64,000 bases of DNA from JAJDOD01 sp050299835 (GCA_050299835.1 JBNKWP010000019.1:3114-67113); one strand, 5' to 3'; shown: positions 44,485-53,022, counted from the stretch's first letter. The notes: generated from the sequence alone by a model not told the origin. A program made the numbers and translations.

Positions 44485-45077
44485 AACTCGACCGGTTCTA
44501 TCCGATCATGGAAAACTCCGCCTGGGTGGCCAGGATGCTGTACACGGGCGTCCGGCTTATCCAGATCCGGATCAAGGACAAGCCGCAATCTGTTGTTTTC
44601 GCAGAGGTTGAGACCTCCGTCAGGCTCTGCCGGGAGATGGGCGCGACGCTGGTCGTCAACGATCATTGGCAGGCTGCGATCGAGACGGGAGCGCCCTGGG
44701 TGCATCTGGGGCAGGAGGATCTGGACGATGCAGATGTTCCGGCAATTCGTGCGGCCGGTCTAAAGCTCGGGATTTCGACCCATGACGACGACGAACTTGA
44801 ACGCGCCCTGTCGTTCGACCCCGAATACGTCGCCCTAGGCCCGGTCTATCCGACCATTCTGAAGAAGATGAAATGGGAACAGCAGGGCCTTCCGAAGTTG
44901 ACGGAGTGGAAAGCCCGGATTGGCGACATTCCCCTGGTTGCGATTGGCGGGATGACGGTCGAGCGTGCCAGAGGAGCCTTCGAAGCCGGGGCCGATATCG
45001 TATCTGCGGTGACCGATATCACGCTAAACGACGCCCCCGATGAACGTGCGCGCGAATGGCTGGCGGTGACGCGATGA
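44481..45077 (+). CDS. thiE: Thiamine phosphate synthase ThiE
   Basis: ThiE couples thiazole phosphate and HMP-PP to thiamine phosphate. The 198-residue protein has TGVRLIQIRIKDK, LVVNDHWQAAIETGAPWVHL, GISTHDDDEL, YVALGPVYPT and VAIGGMTVERA, all barrel motifs of the family. It overlaps thiF by four bases (ATGA). Confidence 0.93.
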   Translation: MKLDRFYPIMENSAWVARMLYTGVRLIQIRIKDKPQSVVFAEVETSVRLCREMGATLVVNDHWQAAIETGAPWVHLGQEDLDDADVPAIRAAGLKLGISTHDDDELERALSFDPEYVALGPVYPTILKKMKWEQQGLPKLTEWKARIGDIPLVAIGGMTVERARGAFEAGADIVSAVTDITLNDAPDERAREWLAVTR

Positions 45078-46039
45078 GCCGGTATTTGCGCCAGATGATC
45101 CTTGAGGAGGTCGGGGAGGCCGGTCAGGCGCGTTTGTCGGCGGCGCGCGTGCTGGTGATCGGCGCGGGCGGCCTTGCCGCCTCGGCGCTCCCGGCGCTTG
45201 CCGGCGCCGGCGTCGGGCGTCTGACCGTCGTCGATGGGGACCAAGTGGAACTGTCGAACCTGCACCGGCAGACCTTGTTTCGGGAAGCGGATGCCGGCCA
45301 ACCGAAGGCGGAGGTTGCGGCCGCGGCATGCGCCGCACTGAATGCGCAGATTTCGGCGCAGGCGCTGATCCGTCCACTTACGCCCGACAACGCCGATGAC
45401 CTGGTGCGCTCTTCTGACATCGTCGTCGACTGTGCCGACAGCTATGCGGTCAGCTACACTCTCAGCGACACCTGCCTGCGCCACGGTGTGCCGCTTGTGA
45501 CCGCGTCAGTCCTGCGCTTCGGGGGCTATGTCGGTGGGTTCTGTGGCACCGCGCCCAGCCTGCGCGCCGTGTTTCCCGATGCTCCGGCAAACGCAGCGGA
45601 TTGCGCGACAGCGGGCGTCATGGGGCCGGTCGTCGCCATGTTGGGGGCGGCTCAGGCGCAGATGACGCTCGCGGCGATTCTCGACCTCCAACCCAGCCCG
45701 CTTGGGCAGATGCTGCAAATCGACATGCGGAGTTACCGCCTGTCGGGCTTCCGCTTCGACGGGGCGACCGAACCGCCGGGCTTCTTCGCCTTCGTCTCTG
45801 CCGCGTCCCTTGCCGCCTCCGATCTGGTGGTCGATCTGCGGGACGAGGCCGAGGCGGCCGAGCCATTCCATCCCGCAGCGCGACGGATCGCGCCGCAGGA
45901 CCTCATTGCAGAGTTGGAACCGCAGGACCGAAGGCTCGTACTCGCCTGTGCAACAGGGCTGCGCGCATGGCGGGCGGCTGAGCAAATGAAAGACACTTGG
46001 CCCGGCGAGATCGTCCTCGCTGCGGCGAAGGCAAACTGA
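45074..46039 (+). CDS. thiF: ThiF/MoeB-type adenylyltransferase with C-terminal rhodanese-like domain
   Basis: ThiF activates the C-terminus of ThiS. I use the ATG at 45074 (MSRYLRQMILEEVGEAGQAR), giving 321 residues. The E1-like domain (about 1-240) has VIGAGGLAASALPALAG, NLHRQTLF, VVDCADSY and NAADCATAGVMGP. Zinc CxxC pairs seen in many homologues are not present. Residues ~250-321 look like a rhodanese domain with Cys292 in LACATGLRAW as a candidate persulfide carrier. This would supply sulfur to ThiS directly. It sits in the thi operon, so ThiF is preferred over MoeB. Confidence 0.88.
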   Translation: MSRYLRQMILEEVGEAGQARLSAARVLVIGAGGLAASALPALAGAGVGRLTVVDGDQVELSNLHRQTLFREADAGQPKAEVAAAACAALNAQISAQALIRPLTPDNADDLVRSSDIVVDCADSYAVSYTLSDTCLRHGVPLVTASVLRFGGYVGGFCGTAPSLRAVFPDAPANAADCATAGVMGPVVAMLGAAQAQMTLAAILDLQPSPLGQMLQIDMRSYRLSGFRFDGATEPPGFFAFVSAASLAASDLVVDLRDEAEAAEPFHPAARRIAPQDLIAELEPQDRRLVLACATGLRAWRAAEQMKDTWPGEIVLAAAKAN

Positions 46040-46054
46040 GGATAGGACACCGAG

Positions 46055-46990
46055 ATGCGTAATATTCTGACGATTCTGGCAATCCTGATCGCGGCCCCGG
46101 CAGCGGCTGCGGACAAGATGACGGTAATGCTCGACTGGTTCGTCAATCCCGACCACGGACCGATCATCATCGCGCAAGAGAACGGCTATTTTGCCGATGA
46201 AGGGCTGGAGGTCGAGATCGTGTCGCCCGCCGATCCGTCGCTTCCCCCGCGCCTTGTCGCGGCCGGGCAGGCGGAGCTCGCGGTCTCGTATCAGCCGCAA
46301 CTGCACCTGCAGGTTCAGGAAGGTCTGCCGCTGATCCGGGTCGGGACATTGGTGGCGACGCCGCTCAATTGCCTGCTCGTTCTGAAGGATGGACCGATCA
46401 AGACACCGGCGGATTTGAAGGGCAAGAAGATCGGGTTCTCGGTCGCGGGGGTCGAGGAAGCCGTGCTGACCGCCATCCTTGCCCAGCATGGCGTTGCCTT
46501 CGACGAGGTTGAACTGGTGAACGTGAATTTCTCGCTCTCCCCCGCGCTCATGGCGGGGCAGGTCGATGCGGTGATCGGCGCTTACCGGAATTTCGAACTG
46601 AACCAGATGGATATCGAAGGCCGTCCAGGCACCTGTTTCTATATCGAGGAGGAAGGCGTGCCGCCCTATGACGAGCTGATCTACGTGGCCAATCCCGACC
46701 GCATGGACGCAAGTCTTATCGCGCGGTTTCTGGCCGCGACCGAACGGGCGACGCAGTTCATCGTCAACAATCCAGACGCGGCCTGGGAGGTGTTCTCCGC
46801 CACCGCGCCAGAGCTTCAGGACGAGTTGAACGAACGCGCCTGGGCCGACACGTTGCCGCGTTTCGCGCTGCGCCCCGCGGCGTTCGATCACGGGCGGTAC
46901 GCCCGGTTCGAGGCGTTTCTGGCCAAGCAGGGGCTGGTGGAGACCGTCTCCCCGGTGTCGAAGCTCGCGGTCGATGTGACGGCAGAATGA
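46055..46990 (+). CDS. thiY: ThiY-like pyrimidine-binding periplasmic protein (NMT1/THI5 family)
   Basis: The 311-residue protein has a signal peptide (cleavage near AAA-D, residue 19) and the NMT1/THI5-like binding fold: TVMLDWFVNPDHGPIIIAQE, PPRLVAAGQAELAVSYQP, DLKGKKIGFSVAGVEEAV and GAYRNFELNQM. In ThiXYZ systems it binds formyl-aminomethylpyrimidine or HMP. With thiZ and thiX it forms an importer; tenA is inserted between them. Confidence 0.9.
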   Translation: MRNILTILAILIAAPAAAADKMTVMLDWFVNPDHGPIIIAQENGYFADEGLEVEIVSPADPSLPPRLVAAGQAELAVSYQPQLHLQVQEGLPLIRVGTLVATPLNCLLVLKDGPIKTPADLKGKKIGFSVAGVEEAVLTAILAQHGVAFDEVELVNVNFSLSPALMAGQVDAVIGAYRNFELNQMDIEGRPGTCFYIEEEGVPPYDELIYVANPDRMDASLIARFLAATERATQFIVNNPDAAWEVFSATAPELQDELNERAWADTLPRFALRPAAFDHGRYARFEAFLAKQGLVETVSPVSKLAVDVTAE

Positions 46991-47030
46991 AGGGGCTGTT
47001 GCGCCCTTGTTGCGCCATTTCGCGGCACCA

Positions 47031-47081
47031 GGGGGGCTTTGCCCCCCAGACCTTCCCGGATAATTTCGAGGCGATGGAAAG
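47031..47081 (+). repeat. 3'-end element, copy E
   Basis: GGGGGGC/GCCCCCC with TTT loop (47031-47047) is followed by CTTCCCGGATAATTTCGAGG then CGATGGAAAG. It is 40 bases past the thiY stop, inside the thi cluster, and in gene orientation. Confidence 0.5.
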
Positions 47082-47090
47082 GCTGGGGAC

Positions 47091-47765
47091 ATGAGCGATT
47101 ACGGGCGCACCTTTGGGTTGATGCGGGAGGCAGCTGGTTCAGACTGGGACGCCTATACCCGGCATGGTTTCGTCGAAGGTTTGCGGGACGGCTCGTTGCC
47201 GCGCCCCGCATTTCTTCACTATCTCAGGCAGGATTACGTCTTTTTGATCCATTTCTCACGCGCCTGGGCGCTGGCCGTGGTCAAGGCAGGAACGCTGGAT
47301 GAGATGCGGGCTTGCGCCGCTTCCGTCCACGCGTTGTTGCAAGAGGAGATGGCGCTCCATGTGTCTATCTGCGCGTCGGAAGGCATAACGGAGGCAGAGT
47401 TGCTGGCGACCGAAGAGCGTCCGGAGAATGCGGCCTATACGCGCTATGTTCTCGATTGCGGGTTCTCCGGCGATTTCACCACGCTTCTTACCGCTCTGGC
47501 GCCCTGCGTGTTGGGATATGGGGAGATCGGTCAGCGGCTGATGGCGGAGAAATCATCGGACGCTTATGCGGACTGGATCGCGACCTATGGCGGAGAGGAA
47601 TATCAGTCCTTGTGCCGCAATGTCGGCCACTTGCTGGACGGCGCATTGGAACGGCGGTTTGGCAGCGGCTACGACCGTCTCCCGGTCTGGACCGACCTTC
47701 TGTCCGTCTTCACCCAGGCGACGCGGCTGGAAGTGGGGTTCTGGCAAATGGGACTGACGCCCTGA
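47091..47765 (+). CDS. tenA: TenA family aminopyrimidine hydrolase
   Basis: TenA hydrolyses amino-HMP or its formyl derivative to HMP for salvage. The 224-residue helical protein has FLHYLRQDYVFLIHFSRAW, the catalytic Cys in LAPCVLGYGEIG and the Glu in ATRLEVGFW. It lies between thiY and thiZ, which supports a salvage role together with import of the pyrimidine. Confidence 0.92.
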   Translation: MSDYGRTFGLMREAAGSDWDAYTRHGFVEGLRDGSLPRPAFLHYLRQDYVFLIHFSRAWALAVVKAGTLDEMRACAASVHALLQEEMALHVSICASEGITEAELLATEERPENAAYTRYVLDCGFSGDFTTLLTALAPCVLGYGEIGQRLMAEKSSDAYADWIATYGGEEYQSLCRNVGHLLDGALERRFGSGYDRLPVWTDLLSVFTQATRLEVGFWQMGLTP

Positions 47766-48484
47766 ACGCCGCGCCGGGCATAAGGTTCGAGGGCAGCGCC
47801 TTCCACGACGGTGCGCCGCTTTTCATCGATCTGCACCTGCATCTGGGGGCCGGGGAATGGACTTGTCTGCTGGGCGTGTCCGGCGTCGGCAAGACCACGA
47901 TCCTCAGGATGATTGCCGGGCTGGAGACGGGGGCCGAGTTGGAAGGCACGGTCCGGGCGGAAGACGGTGGGCCGCTGGGGGACAGGATCGCCTATATGGC
48001 GCAGAGCGATCTGTTGCTGCCCTGGGCCACCGTGCGCGAAAACGTCTGCCTCGGTGCGCGGCTGAGAGGGGAGCCGGTCGATCATCGAAGGGCCGAACGG
48101 CTGATCGCCGATGTCGGGCTGACCGCCCATGCCGACAAGAAGCCGAACGCTCTCTCTGGGGGCCAGAAACAGCGGGTGGCGCTGGCGCGGACGCTGATGG
48201 AGGATCGCGAGGTGATCCTCCTCGACGAGCCGTTCTCTGCCCTCGACGCCCGGACGCGGTCCGAGATGCAGGAACTGGCCTATCGGCTTCTGGACGGCCG
48301 GACGGTTTTGCTGGTCACGCATGATCCGGGAGAGGCGGCGCGGCTGGCTGACACAATCGTCGTGATGACCGAGACCGGGACCGCGCAGATTGACCCGCCC
48401 GTGGCCCCGGCGCCAAGGGACTTCGACGATCCAGAGTTTCTTGCCGCGCAGGCCCGGCTCCTTCAACTTTTGAGGGCGGCCTGA
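47762..48484 (+). CDS. thiZ: ThiZ-like ABC transporter ATP-binding protein, probable CTG start
   Basis: The conserved reading frame has no ATG, GTG or TTG between the region matching the tenA end and its Walker A motif. Homologue-like sequence begins at a CTG (47762) that overlaps the tenA stop in the same way ATGA overlaps do (CTGA). Starting there gives 240 residues: LNAAPGIRFEGSAFHDGAPL, Walker A GVSGVGKTT, signature LSGGQKQR, Walker B VILLDEPFSALDA and LVTHDPGEA. It would energise the ThiXYZ importer. The start codon is inferred; a frameshift error is the alternative. Confidence 0.85.
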   Translation: MNAAPGIRFEGSAFHDGAPLFIDLHLHLGAGEWTCLLGVSGVGKTTILRMIAGLETGAELEGTVRAEDGGPLGDRIAYMAQSDLLLPWATVRENVCLGARLRGEPVDHRRAERLIADVGLTAHADKKPNALSGGQKQRVALARTLMEDREVILLDEPFSALDARTRSEMQELAYRLLDGRTVLLVTHDPGEAARLADTIVVMTETGTAQIDPPVAPAPRDFDDPEFLAAQARLLQLLRAA

Positions 48485-49227
48485 TGCGCTGGCTGGGCGG
48501 TATCCTCGCCGCAGCCTTCGCGCTGGCGGTCTGGCAGGCCATTGTCAGCCTGACCGATATCCCGCGTTTCATCCTGCCTCCGCCGATGCTGGTGCTTCAG
48601 ACCTGGATCGCGAACCGCGGCCTGATCCTGGAGCATACGGCGGCGACAGCGACTGAAATCGGCCTGGGGCTGCTGATCGGGGCCGGTCTGGGAAGTGCGA
48701 CGGCGCTGATCCTTGCCGCATCCGATTTCGCGCGGGTGACCATGCGGCCGGTTCTGGTCTTCACTCAGGCCCTGCCGGTCTTCGCGCTGGCCCCGATCCT
48801 GACGCTCTGGCTGGGCTTTGGTATGGGATCGAAGATCGCGATGGCGGTTCTGATCATCTATTTCCCGATCACCTCGGCCTTTTTCGACGGTCTCATGCGC
48901 ACGCCTCCGGGGTTTCTCGATCTGGCCCGAACCATGGGGGCAAGCCCAGCCTCGACCCTATGGCGCATCCGTGTGCCCGCCGCCCTGCCGTCGCTGGGGT
49001 CTGGGCTGAGGCTGGCCGCCGTTTATGCGCCGATCGGCGCGGTGATCGGCGAATGGGTGGGGTCGAGCCAGGGGCTTGGCTACCTGATGCTTCTAGCCAA
49101 CGGCCGGGCCAAGACCGATTTGATGTTCGCGGCCCTTTTCACGCTGGGACTACTGTCGATCCTGCTCTACGTCGCGGTCAACGCGGCCACGCTGGCCTTT
49201 CTCAAACGCCACTCTCCGGGTGTTTGA
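48484..49227 (+). CDS. thiX: ThiX-like ABC transporter permease
   Basis: The 247-residue protein has about six membrane helices and the permease EAA loop (MGASPASTLWRIRVPAALPS). It is of the SsuC/ThiX type. It overlaps the thiZ stop by one base (TGATG) and ends the thiamine cluster. Confidence 0.9.
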   Translation: MRWLGGILAAAFALAVWQAIVSLTDIPRFILPPPMLVLQTWIANRGLILEHTAATATEIGLGLLIGAGLGSATALILAASDFARVTMRPVLVFTQALPVFALAPILTLWLGFGMGSKIAMAVLIIYFPITSAFFDGLMRTPPGFLDLARTMGASPASTLWRIRVPAALPSLGSGLRLAAVYAPIGAVIGEWVGSSQGLGYLMLLANGRAKTDLMFAALFTLGLLSILLYVAVNAATLAFLKRHSPGV

Positions 49228-49276
49228 CCCCGGTCCTTTATTGCCGCAAAATCGCGCAAATCGGGAGGACCCCCCA

Positions 49277-49795
49277 ATGCATATGGGCTATGTGATCGCG
49301 CCGGGGCGCGGAGACACGGATCTGCTTCTGGCTGGCGTGGCGGATCGGCTGATGGCCGATGGGCTGCGGCTGTGCGGCACGGTGCAGATCAACACCGCCT
49401 GCGACGGCGACGGGCCTTGCGACATGGATGTGCGCGTTTTGCCGGACGGCCCGATTATCCGGATTTCGCAATCGCTGGGACCGGGTGCGCGGGGATGCAG
49501 GCTCGACCCCGGTGCGTTGGAGACGGCGATTGCCGCTTGCGAGGCGCAGCTCGACACGGCTGACGCGCTGATCGTCAACAAGTTCGGCAAGCAGGAGGCG
49601 CTTGGCCGCGGCTTTCGCGGTCTGATCGCCGAGGCGATGGGGCGCGGGATGCCGGTGCTGGTCGGGCTGAATGCGCTCAACCGCGATGCGTTTGATGAAT
49701 TTACCGGCGGCGTGGCCGAGTCGGTCGCTCCGGATGCCGATGAGATCTCGACATGGCTGCGTCGTGCCCTCAGCGCCGCGGAAACCGTTGCCTAA
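49277..49795 (+). CDS. DUF2478 family protein
   Basis: I use the ATG at 49277 with GGGAGGA upstream, giving 172 residues. The protein begins MHMGYVIAPGRGDTDLLLAG and has ADALIVNKFGKQEALGRGFR and GMPVLVGLNALNRDAF, which fit DUF2478, an uncharacterised family that resembles small NTPase-like proteins and has been seen near molybdate genes. No classical Walker A is visible. It lies 49 bases after thiX and 63 before dctB; it may be a single-gene unit. Function unknown. Confidence 0.75.
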   Translation: MHMGYVIAPGRGDTDLLLAGVADRLMADGLRLCGTVQINTACDGDGPCDMDVRVLPDGPIIRISQSLGPGARGCRLDPGALETAIAACEAQLDTADALIVNKFGKQEALGRGFRGLIAEAMGRGMPVLVGLNALNRDAFDEFTGGVAESVAPDADEISTWLRRALSAAETVA

Positions 49796-49858
49796 GACGA
49801 ACGCACCGCATTTTGCGCCGTTGCAGGCGGCGGGGGCGATGCCGTAACCTTGGCCCCC

Positions 49859-51601
49859 ATGAAGGGTCTTCGGGTCATAACCTTTGTCGTCGCCGCGCTG
49901 GCCTTCGTCCTGACCGTCTGGTGGATGGGTCTGGGGCAGGCGCTGGACCAGTTGCACCGGCGTGGCCAGTCCGACCTGACGCTGGCCTCTGACCGCCTGA
50001 TCAAACAGCTTTCGCGATACCGCGAACTGATTGTGGTTCTTGCCGGCGATCCGCAGCTTCAGCAGCCGTTTGCGTCCGACGCGGATCTTCAGGAAGTTCT
50101 GCTCCGTGCCGCCGATCTGTCCGGTGCACTCGATCTCGTGCTGATCAACGCGGATCGCCGTCTGGTTTCGAGCGCGAGCGGACAGCCTGCGGGTGCCTGG
50201 ATCGAGGAAGACTTCATCGACCGCGCATTGTCCGGGGCGCTTGGCAATTTCCACGGCATCAGCCCCGAGTTCGACACGCGGGCCTTTTATTTCGCCGCGC
50301 CTGTCTTCGCACCGGACGGCCCGGTTGTGAGCGTCCTTGTTGCCATCGTGGATATGGACCCGGCAGAGGCGGAAGGGCGCGGGCAGACGCCTGCGGTCCT
50401 TTTTACCGATGCTTTGGGCGTTACATTCTCTTCCAACCGGTCGGAACTGGTGCTGATGCATCGCGGCGAACGGCTTCAGGATTCGACGGCGCGATATCGG
50501 GCGGATGTCCTGCGGCCCTTCTTTCCATACACCGAACGCCAGGTGGGTGATGTGCGGATCTGGAACACCGAGGCGGGCCCCTATGTGCCGGATCGCGCAG
50601 TTTACATTGCGCGGGACATGCCGATCTTCGATCTGACCGCCGAGGTTCTGGTCGATGCCCGCCCGGCCTATGTTGTCGCGGGCCTTCAGGCGAGCGTGAC
50701 GGCGGCGCTTCTGGCCTTTTTCGGGGCAATCCTGTTCCTGACGGCGGAGCGCCGCCGGGCGCTCGCGCAGGCCAACGCGGTTCTGGAGGACCGGGTCGCT
50801 GAGAGGACCGAGGAGCTGTCCCGCATCAATGAAACGCTCAGGGGGGAAATCGCGGAACGGCGGGAGGCCGAAGCGGCACTTCAGCGGGCGCAGGACGAGC
50901 TTGTTCAAGTCGGCAAGCTGTCGGCGCTTGGGCAGATGTCGGCGGGCATCAGCCACGAGTTGAACCAGCCGCTTATGGCCATCCGGTCCTTTGCGGAGAA
51001 CGGCACCAAGTTCCTTGCACGAGGCGATGCCGAGAAGGCGAATGGCAACCTTGGCAAGATTTCGGACCTTGCGGCGCGGATGGCGCGGATCATCAAGAAC
51101 CTCAAGGCCTTTGCCCGGCAGGAAAGCGAGCCTGCGGTGCGCGTCGATCTGGTCTCCGTCGCGGAGGCTGCGGCGGAACTCACCGAGACCCTGATCGCCA
51201 ACGCCGGGATCGAGTTGACGCTCGATCTCGCGGGCGAACCCGTGTGGGTCGAGGGCGGCGAGGTGCGCCTGCAACAGGTGGTGGTCAACCTGATCACCAA
51301 CGCCGCCGACGCCATGTCGGATTCCGAGGTCAAACGCATCGACGTCTCCGTCAGGACCGATCCCGAGCCGGTCATCAGTGTTCGCGATACGGGACCCGGC
51401 ATTTCCGACCCTGACAAGATTTTCGAGCCATTCTATTCCACAAAAACCGTGGGCGACGGAGAGGGCACGGGACTTGGCCTGTCGATCTCCTACGGTCTGG
51501 TGCAAAGCTTCGGCGGTAATATCTCGGGCGACAACGCAGAAGGCGGAGGCGCGATATTCACGGTCCGCCTGAAGCCCTGGAAAGAGGAACTGGCCGCATG
51601 A
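49859..51601 (+). CDS. dctB: C4-dicarboxylate sensor histidine kinase DctB
   Basis: The protein (580 residues from the ATG at 49859; an in-frame TTG lies nine bases earlier) has two membrane helices (about 3-24 and 277-298) around a periplasmic double-PAS-like sensor domain. A coiled coil (ANAVLEDRVAERTEELSRIN) leads to the kinase core with phosphorylated His366 (GISHELNQPL), N box LITNAADAM, G1 DTGPGIS and G2 GTGLGLS. It overlaps dctD by four bases and is followed by dctPQM, so it should sense dicarboxylates and control their uptake. Confidence 0.92.
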   Translation: MKGLRVITFVVAALAFVLTVWWMGLGQALDQLHRRGQSDLTLASDRLIKQLSRYRELIVVLAGDPQLQQPFASDADLQEVLLRAADLSGALDLVLINADRRLVSSASGQPAGAWIEEDFIDRALSGALGNFHGISPEFDTRAFYFAAPVFAPDGPVVSVLVAIVDMDPAEAEGRGQTPAVLFTDALGVTFSSNRSELVLMHRGERLQDSTARYRADVLRPFFPYTERQVGDVRIWNTEAGPYVPDRAVYIARDMPIFDLTAEVLVDARPAYVVAGLQASVTAALLAFFGAILFLTAERRRALAQANAVLEDRVAERTEELSRINETLRGEIAERREAEAALQRAQDELVQVGKLSALGQMSAGISHELNQPLMAIRSFAENGTKFLARGDAEKANGNLGKISDLAARMARIIKNLKAFARQESEPAVRVDLVSVAEAAAELTETLIANAGIELTLDLAGEPVWVEGGEVRLQQVVVNLITNAADAMSDSEVKRIDVSVRTDPEPVISVRDTGPGISDPDKIFEPFYSTKTVGDGEGTGLGLSISYGLVQSFGGNISGDNAEGGGAIFTVRLKPWKEELAA

Positions 51602-52827
51602 GCGCCCATGTGCTTCTGGTCGAGGATGACGCGCCCGTGCGCGAGGCGCTTGTCCAGACGTTGGAGCTTGCCGGTCTAGATGTGACGCCTGCTGGGTCCT
51701 ATGTCGTGGCAAAGGACCATATCACGCGGGATTTCCAGGGTGTGATCGTCTCCGACATAAGGATGCCGGGCAAGGATGGGCTGGAACTTCTGGGCTATGC
51801 CCAGAAGACGGACCCCGAATTGCCGGTGATTCTTCTGACCGGCGAGGGCGACATTCCGATGGCCGTCGATGCGCTCAGCAAAGGGGCTTTCGACTTCCTG
51901 GAGAAACCTTGCCCGACCGAAATGCTCGTTTCCACCGTCGAGCGCGCGATGGAGGCCCGCCGCATCGCGCTCGACGATCGGCGGCTCAGAACGGAGATCC
52001 AGACAGGGGACGCCGCGTCCCGGCTTCTTTTCGGGCATTCCGCGCTGGCCGAGAAATTGCGCGACCAGTGCCGCCAGATCGCCAGGGTGCCGGGCTCCGT
52101 CCTGGTCGAAGGTCCGCCGGGTTCGGGCCTGTCGAAGGTGGCGGAGGTCCTGCACCTGTTGTCGCCCCGCGTGTCGGGCCCCTTCGTGAAGACCGCAGCG
52201 GGCGGATTGCAGGTCGAACACCTTCGGGACGCCATGACGGCAGCGCAGGACGGCAGCCTGTTTCTGAACGAGATTACCTCGTTGCCCTCCGACAGCCAGT
52301 ACGAGTTGCTGGAAGCTCTGGAACGGTCGGGGTCGCTGCGCGTCCTGGCGGGGACGACACAGAATATTGACGACGCCATGCAGAACGGCACGTTCGATTC
52401 TGACCTTTATTACCGGCTGGAGGCCCTGCGTATCCGCATTCCGGCGCTGCGCGAAAGGCCGGAGGATATTCCCGTGCTGTTCCGCCACTATGTGGCGCTC
52501 GCCTCCGAACAATCCGGCGTGACGCCGCGCCCGATCCCGCACGGCTTGCTCGCGTCGCTGATGAGCCAGGACTGGCCGGGAAACGCCCGTGCGCTGATGA
52601 ACACGGCAATGCGCTTCACGCTGGGTCTGTCGCCAGATGAGGCCCCCGAGTTGGGGCTGGTGGAGAAGATGGCGCAGATCGAGGCATCGTTGCTGATCGA
52701 CGCGCTGACCCGGCACAAGGGCAATGCCACGGAAACCGCGCAAGCGTTACAGCTTCCAAGGAAGACCTTCTACGACAAGCTTACGAAATACGGCATCCGG
52801 GCGGAGGATTATCGCGTCCAGTCCTAG
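51598..52827 (+). CDS. dctD: DctD-like response regulator with degenerate AAA+ domain
   Basis: The receiver domain (1-120) has acidic DD at 10-11, phosphoacceptor Asp53 and LEKPC. The central domain (about 145-365) is NtrC-like but lacks key parts. Walker A reads GPPGSGLSK, so the invariant Lys position holds Leu178. Walker B reads LFLNEI, with Asn224 in place of Asp. The stretch that normally holds the GAFTGA loop is deleted between GPFVKTAAGG and DGSLFL. A Fis-type helix-turn-helix ends the protein (NATETAQALQLPRKTFYDKL). At 409 residues it is shorter than usual DctD. It probably cannot remodel sigma-54 polymerase and may act with sigma-70 or as a DNA-binding switch. Confidence 0.92.
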   Translation: MSAHVLLVEDDAPVREALVQTLELAGLDVTPAGSYVVAKDHITRDFQGVIVSDIRMPGKDGLELLGYAQKTDPELPVILLTGEGDIPMAVDALSKGAFDFLEKPCPTEMLVSTVERAMEARRIALDDRRLRTEIQTGDAASRLLFGHSALAEKLRDQCRQIARVPGSVLVEGPPGSGLSKVAEVLHLLSPRVSGPFVKTAAGGLQVEHLRDAMTAAQDGSLFLNEITSLPSDSQYELLEALERSGSLRVLAGTTQNIDDAMQNGTFDSDLYYRLEALRIRIPALRERPEDIPVLFRHYVALASEQSGVTPRPIPHGLLASLMSQDWPGNARALMNTAMRFTLGLSPDEAPELGLVEKMAQIEASLLIDALTRHKGNATETAQALQLPRKTFYDKLTKYGIRAEDYRVQS

Positions 52828-52846
52828 TTGGTGTGTCGGTGCCGAA

Positions 52847-52899
52847 AATGTGCGGGAATCCGCACATTCCCTGAGGGCCGGTGTTCCGATTGCCACACA
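52847..52899 (+). promoter_or_regulatory. Tandem DctD-type operator upstream of dctP
   Basis: AATGTGCGG-GAAT-CCGCACATT (52847-52868) is a perfect 9-bp inverted repeat and closely resembles the DctD upstream activator consensus TGTGCGGAAATCCGCACA known from rhizobia. A weaker copy, TGTTCCGATTGCCACACA, lies at 52882-52899, 33 bases away, on the same helix face. No convincing sigma-54 promoter (GG-N10-GC) follows. Confidence 0.8.
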
Positions 52900-53022
52900 A
52901 TCTCGCTTAGACGTTCCGTAAACATCTAAAAATTAACGCAAAAATAAATTTCTCAAAATTCTTGTCAGGGAAAGGATGGTCGCGATGCTTGGTGGCGGAA
53001 GTTCATTCTTGGGAGGTACATC

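Noticed and set aside
49238..51712. Long antisense open frame opposite DUF2478 and dctB
   Set aside because: It has the same low-complexity Arg/His/Gln pattern and no motifs, while dctB on the other strand has all kinase motifs.
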